5,352 nt of DNA, from contig JAHZES010000070.1 in NCBI GenBank assembly GCA_019421725.1, forward strand, positions 4,117 through 9,468, given 5' to 3'. This stretch comes from Clostridiales bacterium. GTDB taxonomy: Bacteria > Bacillota > Clostridia > Oscillospirales > Acutalibacteraceae. The notes below the pieces were generated by a model, which searched no databases, was not told where the DNA came from, and worked only from the letters and a program-made list of their open reading frames with translations. This document shows positions 1 through 4,613 of this stretch, one piece after another. Both the position numbers and the translations under genes were made by a program. The stretch's first letter is position 1. Every line of letters begins with the position of its first letter.

Positions 1-178
1 ACTCGCGGCGTCTCATCAGCACCGCCAACATGGAGGTAACAAGGGACTTGCCCACGCCGCCTTTTCCGCTGACAACGGCAAATACCTTTTTAACATGGCT
101 CAGCTCGTTGAGCGGCTCAATAAAGCTTTTGCAATTTTGGGAGCAGGATTCACAATTATGGTCACAGGACTCACTCAT
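1..178 (-). CDS. Mrp/NBP35-family P-loop ATPase (iron-sulfur carrier type), N-terminal 59 codons only
   Basis: The gene runs off the left edge of the window; only its N-terminus is visible. Reading from the ATG at 178, the protein opens with a cysteine cluster (Cys5, Cys9, Cys12, Cys16; CX3CX2CX3C) and continues into the deviant Walker A motif SGKGGVGKS at residues 37-45. That motif, with its extra lysine (Lys39), is the hallmark of the Mrp/NBP35/MinD class of P-loop ATPases. An N-terminal cysteine cluster is typical of clostridial Mrp and of NBP35, cytosolic proteins thought to carry or assemble Fe-S clusters. A purine-rich stretch (AAAGGCGG) lies about nine bases upstream of the ATG. The gene follows nagA by 43 bases on the same strand, so co-transcription is possible, but no functional link to amino sugars is evident. 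The family call is firm; the exact substrate role is not visible. Confidence 0.88.
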   Translation of the reverse strand, partial: MSESCDHNCESCSQNCKSFIEPLNELSHVKKVFAVVSGKGGVGKSLVTSMLAVLMRRRE

Positions 179-221
179 AAATCATTTCCGCCTTTCCGTA
201 ATAATAACTGACCGCGCCTGC

Positions 222-1358
222 TTAAACCAGACGTTTTCCCTTTATAAACACACCGGCCGGCTGCAGCGATCCGTCCAAAACAACCACATCGGCGCGTTTG
301 CCGGGTTCCAGACTGCCAACCAGCTTTTCGCAGCCGATGACCTTTGCCGGCGCCAGCGATGCTGCGTAAAATGCGGTCTCCAGCTCCACGCCGAAACCGA
401 TCACGCGGCGTACGCATTCCATCAGATTCGTAGACGAGCCGGCAATAGTTCCGTCCGCCAGCGTCGCTTTGCCGTTGGTGACCGTAACCTCATGTCCGCC
501 GGCATCAAGGAACCGCGCTCCGTCCGGCATTCCGGCCGCCTCCAGGCTGTCGCTGATCATGACGACGCGGCGGCCGAGCAGGCGGAAGGTAGCACGCAGA
601 ATGGCCGGATGGATATGGATCCCGTCACAGATCAGCTCGGCAGTAACATCCGGCGTATCCCACACGGCGCCGACAACGCCGGGCGCACGGTGAGTCGCGC
701 CGGTCATCCCGTTGTAAAGGTGGACCGCATGAGAAGCGCCTGTTTCAAACGCCGCCCGGGTCTGGTCGTAATCCGCCGCTGTGTGTGCAACCGAAACGAC
801 CGCTTCATTCTTGACTGCGCGAATAAAATCCAGCGCACCGTTTACTTCGGGCGCAACATCGACGATTTTTATCATGCCGTCACAGGCGGCATTCAGGCGG
901 CGAAACATTGCCGCATCCGGCTCGCGAATCCATTCCGGCGGCTGCGCCCCGCGCTTTGCCTGGCTGAAAAACGGGCCTTCCATATGCACGCCGAGCGGCG
1001 TTGCGCCGGCATGTTCCGTTTTGCAGTAATCGTGAACATTAACGACTGCCTTGCGGATGGCCTCTTCCGAAATCGTCATGGTCGTCGGCAAAAAGGAAGT
1101 CACACCGTTTTTCCCTTCATATTCCGCAATTTTGCGCAGCGCCTCCGGGTCGCCGGAGGAATGGTCGCAGCCGACGGCGCCATGCGTATGAATATCGATC
1201 ACGCCGGGAACCAGCAGCTTTCCGGAGCAGTCAAGCTCCTGTTCTCCGGGCGCTTCAATCTTTTCTCCGATCTGGGCAATAAGGTCTCCTTTTATCAACA
1301 GGTCGCCCTTCACCCTGTGAAAATCACCGTTCAAAATCGTCGCGTTTTTTAACAGCAT
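222..1358 (-). CDS. nagA: N-acetylglucosamine-6-phosphate deacetylase
   Basis: This cytosolic amidohydrolase removes acetate from GlcNAc-6-phosphate to give glucosamine-6-phosphate, the committed step of GlcNAc catabolism and of cell-wall amino-sugar recycling. Length is 378 aa, normal for NagA. Visible landmarks, in order: PGVIDIHTHG with metal-binding His57 and His59; GVHMEGPFF with Glu127; KRGAQPPEWIR, the Firmicutes-style substrate loop; VAHTAADYD with His192; AVHLYNGMTG with His213; LICDGIHIHP; ISDSLEAAGMPDG with the catalytic Asp270; and a C-terminal LEPGKRADVVVLD strand. The HxH pair is kept, as in two-metal members such as the B. subtilis enzyme; the E. coli enzyme lacks it. I chose the ATG at 1358 because an AGGA lies nine bases upstream and the product then starts MLLKNA, the usual family start. 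An in-frame ATG at 1367 (adding MTA) is possible, but its ribosome binding site is too close. It lies 61 bases after the regulator gene, with no clear promoter between them. Confidence 0.95.
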   Translation of the reverse strand: MLLKNATILNGDFHRVKGDLLIKGDLIAQIGEKIEAPGEQELDCSGKLLVPGVIDIHTHGAVGCDHSSGDPEALRKIAEYEGKNGVTSFLPTTMTISEEAIRKAVVNVHDYCKTEHAGATPLGVHMEGPFFSQAKRGAQPPEWIREPDAAMFRRLNAACDGMIKIVDVAPEVNGALDFIRAVKNEAVVSVAHTAADYDQTRAAFETGASHAVHLYNGMTGATHRAPGVVGAVWDTPDVTAELICDGIHIHPAILRATFRLLGRRVVMISDSLEAAGMPDGARFLDAGGHEVTVTNGKATLADGTIAGSSTNLMECVRRVIGFGVELETAFYAASLAPAKVIGCEKLVGSLEPGKRADVVVLDGSLQPAGVFIKGKRLV

Positions 1359-1419
1359 AGCCGTCATTCCTTCCTTTATTAATACACCGGTCTGCGGCGC
1401 GAAGCCGTTCTGTCAAAAA

Positions 1420-2277
1420 TTAATCATATTCTTCCTCTGCCAAATTGTCAAGTATACGTCCCTCTTCGCGGCGAAACTGCGTAGGGGTTTTCCCTGTCTC
1501 CTTCAAAAACACCTTCGAAAAATAATTCTGGTCGGAAAAGCCGCAGTCGAGCGCAATTTCCTTGATGCTTCGGCGGGAATACATCAAAAGCTCGCGTGCA
1601 TGCCCGACCCGCACGCTTGTAACGTAACGGCTGATTCCAATGCCGTATCGCTTCTGGAACGCATTGATCACCGTGGCGCGGCTGCAAAAAAAATGGCTTC
1701 GCAGCACCTCCAGCGAAAGCTCGCTGCGGTAATTTTCATTGATATACTTTTTGATTGCCGGTGCAAGATCGGCTTTTTCCGGATTAAACCGATTGCTCAA
1801 GGAAATGTATTTTGCACAGATATCCATAATATGCAGGCAGGAAACGATCTTGTCGCGGTCGCGTAAAGGCAGCCCGTCCACAATGCGGCGCAGGCGGGCC
1901 GGATCGTCAACATACGGCAGCGCGGCTTCATACACGGTAAGCCGGTTTCTTTCCGGCGAACAAAGCGTTTGCCCCATCATCAGATAACCGATCAGTGTGC
2001 CGAAGCTGAAAATCGGCGCGACTGCCTCATAAAGCCCGAAGCAGCACTGATAAATGGAAAACTGCTGTGTTTTTTTCGCCTGTTCAAACGCGGCATAATC
2101 GGTTTGGTGACAAAGCTGCAACGCTCTCTCATTCCTCTGAACCATGGCGCAAAGCGCGCACTGCCCCTTGGGGTATGCCTCAATTTCATTAAAATCGGTA
2201 TCGTGTACGCTGAGCCGCAAACCTGAAATATTGTGCAGCTCCTGCAGCACCGTAATCAATTCCACATGGTCGTCCAT
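1420..2277 (-). CDS. AraC-family transcriptional regulator with PocR-type sensory domain
   Basis: This is a one-component regulator of 285 aa. Residues about 9-154 match the PocR sensory domain: a cysteine pair CALC (Cys40, Cys43), Cys56 in QLCHQTD, then YQCCFGLYEAVAPI (Cys78, Cys79) and the GYLMMGQ strand typical of this PAS-like fold. Residues about 170-270 are an AraC DNA-binding domain with two helix-turn-helix units. The first is around LSLEVLRSHFFCSRATV; the second is around SIKEIALDCGFSDQNYFSKV, followed by the family ending KTPTQFRR. There is no membrane segment. PocR domains are predicted to sense small organic molecules (PocR itself responds to 1,2-propanediol); the ligand here is unknown, and an amino sugar or its product is an inference from the neighbours. 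I start at the ATG at 2277, which has GGGAG ten bases upstream; a longer reading to a TTG at 2340 adds a Gly/Ala/Arg-rich stretch unlike the family. It is divergent from the nucleotidyltransferase-kinase pair and upstream of nagA, so it could control both. Confidence 0.93.
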   Translation of the reverse strand: MDDHVELITVLQELHNISGLRLSVHDTDFNEIEAYPKGQCALCAMVQRNERALQLCHQTDYAAFEQAKKTQQFSIYQCCFGLYEAVAPIFSFGTLIGYLMMGQTLCSPERNRLTVYEAALPYVDDPARLRRIVDGLPLRDRDKIVSCLHIMDICAKYISLSNRFNPEKADLAPAIKKYINENYRSELSLEVLRSHFFCSRATVINAFQKRYGIGISRYVTSVRVGHARELLMYSRRSIKEIALDCGFSDQNYFSKVFLKETGKTPTQFRREEGRILDNLAEEEYD

Positions 2278-2297
2278 TCCGTTCACACTCCCTGCAT

Positions 2298-2317
2298 TCG
2301 GCCCTCTCGTTGGCCGA
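2298..2317 (-). repeat. Inverted repeat (possible hairpin) in the regulator's 5' leader
   Basis: TCGGCC at 2298-2303 is exactly mirrored by GGCCGA at 2312-2317 with an 8-base loop, which gives a G+C-rich stem in the leader RNA of the regulator. It lies just upstream of the ribosome binding site (GGGAG, complement of 2288-2292). A smaller complementary pair, GGCT/AGCC at 2323-2326 and 2335-2338, sits next to it. Both are seen directly; a regulatory role is only a suggestion. No known riboswitch class is recognisable. Confidence 0.4.
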
Positions 2318-2350
2318 GCACCGGCTTTACCGCCAGCCAAAATTACTGAA

Positions 2351-2370
2351 TTCGTCTAAGAATAGACTAA
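2351..2370. promoter_or_regulatory. Near-palindromic site, candidate operator
   Basis: The 20-base stretch reads TT-C-GTCTA-AGAA-TAGAC-T-AA. Seven of the eight arm positions pair, around a 4-base centre. If the minus-strand -10 box at 2386-2381 is used, this site falls at roughly +5 to +24 of the regulator's transcript, a position where a bound protein would block transcription. It could also fold as a short hairpin in RNA. The symmetry is seen directly; operator function and the protein that binds are inferred. Confidence 0.4.
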
Positions 2371-2380
2371 TTTACTTAAT

Positions 2381-2386
2381 ATTATA
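2381..2386 (-). promoter_or_regulatory. Candidate -10 box of the regulator promoter
   Basis: On the minus strand these bases read TATAAT, a perfect sigma-A -10 hexamer pointing toward the regulator. A 17-base spacer would put the -35 at 2404-2409, which reads TTTCTT and is a poor match to TTGACA. The promoter would therefore be weak or activator-dependent. It would leave a leader of about 95 bases before the ATG at 2277. Confidence 0.5.
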
Positions 2387-2396
2387 CGTGATTTCC

Positions 2397-2425
2397 TTGA
2401 AAAAAGAAAGAGGGAAACGTATAAT
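2397..2425 (+). promoter_or_regulatory. Sigma-A promoter of the nucleotidyltransferase-kinase operon
   Basis: TTGAAA (2397-2402) is a five-of-six match to the -35 consensus, and TATAAT (2420-2425) is a perfect -10, separated by exactly 17 bases. Transcription should start near 2432, giving a leader of about 37 bases that is rich in T and ends in the ribosome binding site. The -35 region overlaps the space used by the oppositely directed regulator promoter, so the two probably compete for RNA polymerase. Confidence 0.8.
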
Positions 2426-2454
2426 AAAGTCAGGGTTTTTTATTATTTTTTTGC

Positions 2455-2460
2455 AGGAGG
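2455..2460 (+). promoter_or_regulatory. Ribosome binding site that fixes the nucleotidyltransferase start
   Basis: A perfect AGGAGG lies eight bases before the ATG at 2469. The open frame continues upstream to 2310, but that part overlaps the promoter at 2397-2425, so the ATG at 2469 is the true start. Confidence 0.9.
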
Positions 2461-2468
2461 GACATTAT

Positions 2469-3386
2469 ATGACTCTGGTCATTATGGCAGCCGGTATGGG
2501 CAGCCGCTATGGCGGACTGAAGCAGATCGATCCCGTTGGGCGCAAAGGCGAGTTTATTCTGGACTATTCCATTTACGACGCAGTTCAGGCCGGTTTCGAC
2601 AAGGTTGTATTTATTATTAAGGAAGAAAATCTTGACCTGTTCCGGGACACGGTCGGCAAACGGCTGGAAAAGGTAATCCCTGTGGAATATGTGTTCCAAA
2701 AAGTTTCCGACGTCCCTGCGGGCGTTTCGATCCCTGCGGAACGCACCAAACCGTGGGGTACCGCTCATGCGGTGCTTTGCTGCGCAGACGTGGTAACCGA
2801 TAACTTTGCCGTCATCAATGCGGACGATTTTTACGGCCGTGACGCTTTCCTGATGCTCGGCAAATTTTTGAAAGAAACTCCGTCGGACAGCGTTCCGAGC
2901 CATTACTGCATGGCGGGCTATGTTCTTGCCAATACGCTGACGGAAAACGGGCACGTTGCGCGCGGCGTCTGCTGCACTGACAAAGACGGTTTTCTTACCA
3001 GTGTAACCGAGCGCACAAAAATTCAGCGCAACAACGGCCAAACACAGTTTTTTGAAAACGATGTGTGGACAGATCTGCCCGAAAACAGCATTGTCTCCAT
3101 GAACTGCTGGGGCTTTACGCCGAAGCTGTTCGACGCTATTCGTGCCGGTTGGAAAACATTCTTTGAAGAAAACAGTGCCAACCTGATGAAGGCGGAATAT
3201 TTTCTGCCGTCCGTCGTCACCAACCAGATCAACGACGGCTCCTGCGACGTTAAGGTTTTAAAAACAAGCGCAAAATGGTTTGGCGTGACCTATCACGAGG
3301 ACCGCGCCACTGTGGTGCAAAAAATTTCAGACATGACCGACGCGGGGATCTATCCTGACGGTTTATGGGAATCAACAGGGAGGTAA
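2469..3386 (+). CDS. Sugar-1-phosphate nucleotidyltransferase, probable HexNAc-1-phosphate uridylyltransferase
   Basis: This is a cytosolic, single-domain GT-A/Rossmann-type nucleotidyltransferase of 305 aa. These enzymes join an NTP and a sugar-1-phosphate to give an NDP-sugar and pyrophosphate. The N-terminal signature is complete: AAGMGSRYGGLK at residues 7-18, with Arg13 and Lys18 in the positions that bind the triphosphate. KPWGTAHAV at 94-102 matches the base-recognition GTAHA/GTGHA loop of GlmU/GalU-type enzymes. INADDFYG at 116-123 supplies the metal-binding aspartates. SMNCWGF at 210-216 and KWFGVTYHEDR at 269-279 are likely sugar-binding and C-terminal family segments. There is no left-handed beta-helix acetyltransferase domain, so it is not a full GlmU. 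Its stop lies five bases before the start of the NahK-like kinase, which would supply HexNAc-1-phosphate. UTP and GlcNAc-1-P/GalNAc-1-P as substrates are inferred from this pairing. Other NTPs or sugars cannot be excluded from sequence. Confidence 0.88.
   Translation: MTLVIMAAGMGSRYGGLKQIDPVGRKGEFILDYSIYDAVQAGFDKVVFIIKEENLDLFRDTVGKRLEKVIPVEYVFQKVSDVPAGVSIPAERTKPWGTAHAVLCCADVVTDNFAVINADDFYGRDAFLMLGKFLKETPSDSVPSHYCMAGYVLANTLTENGHVARGVCCTDKDGFLTSVTERTKIQRNNGQTQFFENDVWTDLPENSIVSMNCWGFTPKLFDAIRAGWKTFFEENSANLMKAEYFLPSVVTNQINDGSCDVKVLKTSAKWFGVTYHEDRATVVQKISDMTDAGIYPDGLWESTGR
3378..3383 (+). promoter_or_regulatory. Ribosome binding site of the NahK-like gene, inside the preceding gene's last codons
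   Basis: GGGAGG sits in the last two sense codons of the nucleotidyltransferase, immediately before its TAA (3384-3386), and eight bases before the ATG at 3392. It selects 3392 over the in-frame ATG at 3365, which lies inside the upstream gene and has no such site. The arrangement favours translational coupling of the two genes. Confidence 0.85.
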
Positions 3387-3391
3387 AGCCG

Positions 3392-4495
3392 ATGATCGAT
3401 TTTATCCGTGAAAACCTGCTGGACAAATTCCAGTTTGAAGGCGACCCGATTTTTGTAGAGCCGTTTGGCTGCGGCCATATCAACGCAACCTTTGCCGTTT
3501 ATTTTAAAAGCGAGACCCGCCCGCCGCACCGTTATATTCTGCAGCGGATCAACACTAATATTTTTTGCGATCCGGACGGTTTGATGGAAAACATTGTGAA
3601 TGTAACGGCGTTTCTGCGTAAAAAAATCATTGCGGCAAACGGCGACCCCAGCCGCGAGACGCTCACTGTTATTTTGACCCGGGACGGAAAACCGTATTAT
3701 CGCGATGCGGAAAACCGCTGCTGGCGCGCCTATCAATTTATTGAAAACGCAACGTCCTACCAGACGGTAGAGCGCCCGGAGCTGTTTTACAATGCGGCGC
3801 GCGCATTCGGAAAATTTCAGCGTCTTCTGGCCGATTATCCCGCCGCCACGCTGCATGAAACCATTCCGCAGTTCCACGATACAGGAAAGCGTTTCCGCGA
3901 TTTCTGTGCGGCCGTGCAAAACGACAAAGCCGGACGCAAGGCTCTTGTCGCAGATGAGATTTCTTTTGTTTTGGCTCGTGAAAAAGACTGTACCGTTGTG
4001 ACCGACCTGATCGCCGCCGGAAAAATGCCTCTGCGCGTTACCCACAACGATACCAAGCTTAACAACATTATGATGGATAACGAAACCGACGAGGGGATCT
4101 GCATTATTGATCTTGATACCATTATGCCAGGTTCCTCTTTGTACGATTTCGGCGACAGTATCCGTTTCGGCGCCAGCTCCGCCGCGGAAGATGAGAAAGA
4201 CCTGAACAAGGTCTTTATGAAGCTTGATTTGTTTGAAAGCTATACAAAGGGCTTTTTAAGCGAGGTCGGTTCGGCGCTGACCGAGACAGAGCTGGAGTAC
4301 CTTGCCTTCTCCGCCAAGCTGATGACATTGGAATGCGGCATGCGTTTTCTGGCGGATTATCTCGATGGCGACTGCTACTTTGCAACGCATTACGACGGAC
4401 AAAATCTGGATCGGGCACGCACCCAGTTCAAGCTGGTTGCGGATATGGAAGCCAAAATGGAGCAGATGCAGCAAATCGTGAAGCAATTCTGCTGA
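3392..4495 (+). CDS. nahK: N-acetylhexosamine 1-kinase homologue (aminoglycoside-phosphotransferase fold)
   Basis: NahK transfers a phosphate from ATP to the C1 hydroxyl of GlcNAc or GalNAc, giving the alpha-1-phosphate; in Bifidobacterium it feeds the lacto-N-biose/galacto-N-biose pathway. This 367-aa protein resembles the B. longum enzyme (about 359 aa, recalled, not searched) along most of its length. Matching stretches are GCGHIN (residues 26-31; His29 matches a sugar-contacting His), RYILQRINTNIF (48-59), VTHNDTKLNN (216-225, with catalytic Asp220), IIDLDTIMPGS (238-248, metal-binding aspartates), YDFGDSIRFGAS (251-262) and LECGMRFLADYLDGD (313-327, including an Arg implicated in sugar binding). 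The HxD...N and DxD-type motifs are those of the APH/choline-kinase fold; it is not an antibiotic-resistance enzyme. It is cytosolic, with no signal peptide. It is the second gene of a two-gene operon and is followed by a strong terminator. No sugar phosphorylase, galT or galE is in view. Substrate preference (GlcNAc or GalNAc) is not decidable here. Confidence 0.92.
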   Translation: MIDFIRENLLDKFQFEGDPIFVEPFGCGHINATFAVYFKSETRPPHRYILQRINTNIFCDPDGLMENIVNVTAFLRKKIIAANGDPSRETLTVILTRDGKPYYRDAENRCWRAYQFIENATSYQTVERPELFYNAARAFGKFQRLLADYPAATLHETIPQFHDTGKRFRDFCAAVQNDKAGRKALVADEISFVLAREKDCTVVTDLIAAGKMPLRVTHNDTKLNNIMMDNETDEGICIIDLDTIMPGSSLYDFGDSIRFGASSAAEDEKDLNKVFMKLDLFESYTKGFLSEVGSALTETELEYLAFSAKLMTLECGMRFLADYLDGDCYFATHYDGQNLDRARTQFKLVADMEAKMEQMQQIVKQFC

Positions 4496-4527
4496 TCCCC
4501 TTGCCCCAAAACGGAACGACCTGGTTC

Positions 4528-4569
4528 AAAAAACGGTGCAGCCTCTTTTCGAGGCTGCACCGTTTTTTT
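4528..4569. terminator. Bidirectional intrinsic terminator between convergent genes
   Basis: ACGGTGCAGCCTC (4533-4545) and GAGGCTGCACCGT (4551-4563) form a perfect 13-bp stem with a TTTTC loop. Flanking A (4528-4532) and T (4564-4568) tracts extend it to 18 bp and give a U-run in either direction. It lies 32 bases after the kinase stop and 44 bases beyond the stop of the convergent PhoU-domain gene, so it serves both transcripts. Confidence 0.93.
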
Positions 4570-4613
4570 GCGCTGTAAAATGAAACTTACACAGACGCTC
4601 CGGCTCTTTTCAT

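Larger units (their letters stand above)
2380..2426. repeat. Inverted repeat carrying the two divergent -10 boxes
   Basis: TATTATACGT at 2380-2389 is an exact reverse complement of ACGTATAATA at 2417-2426, with 27 bases between the arms. Allowing a two-base gap, the match extends outward to ACTT/AAGT (2374-2377 and 2427-2430). Each arm contains a TATAAT -10 hexamer pointing outward, so the two divergent promoters have matching -10 surroundings. The extended identity (ACG before, A and AAGT after the hexamer) is more than the promoter consensus alone requires and could also be a binding site for a regulator. Confidence 0.6.

Noticed and set aside
30..1352. A 440-codon open frame on the plus strand covering all of nagA
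   Set aside because: It is fully antisense to a clear NagA, its product is rich in Arg/Ala/His with no recognisable motif, and it has no ribosome binding site. It is a shadow of codon bias in the real gene.
1411..1416. TTGACA on the minus strand in the gap before nagA, a possible -35 box
   Set aside because: The hexamer 17 bases downstream reads AGACCG, and the nearest -10-like TATTAA is 26 bases away and next to the nagA ribosome binding site. It does not make a usable promoter.
2278..2340. N-terminal extension of the regulator to a TTG at 2340
   Set aside because: The added 21 residues are Gly/Ala/Arg-rich and unlike the PocR family, whereas the ATG at 2277 has GGGAG at a good distance.
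2430..3041. A 203-codon minus-strand frame opposite the nucleotidyltransferase
   Set aside because: It is antisense to a gene with complete motifs, promoter and SD; the product resembles no family.
3350..4045. A 231-codon minus-strand frame opposite the kinase
   Set aside because: It is antisense to a strongly conserved NahK homologue; no start signals or motifs.
3392..4495. Aminoglycoside resistance kinase
   Set aside because: The fold and HxD motif are shared, but the long NahK-specific stretches (YILQRINTNIF, DLDTIMPGS, FGDSIRFGAS, CGMRFLADYL) place it with sugar 1-kinases.
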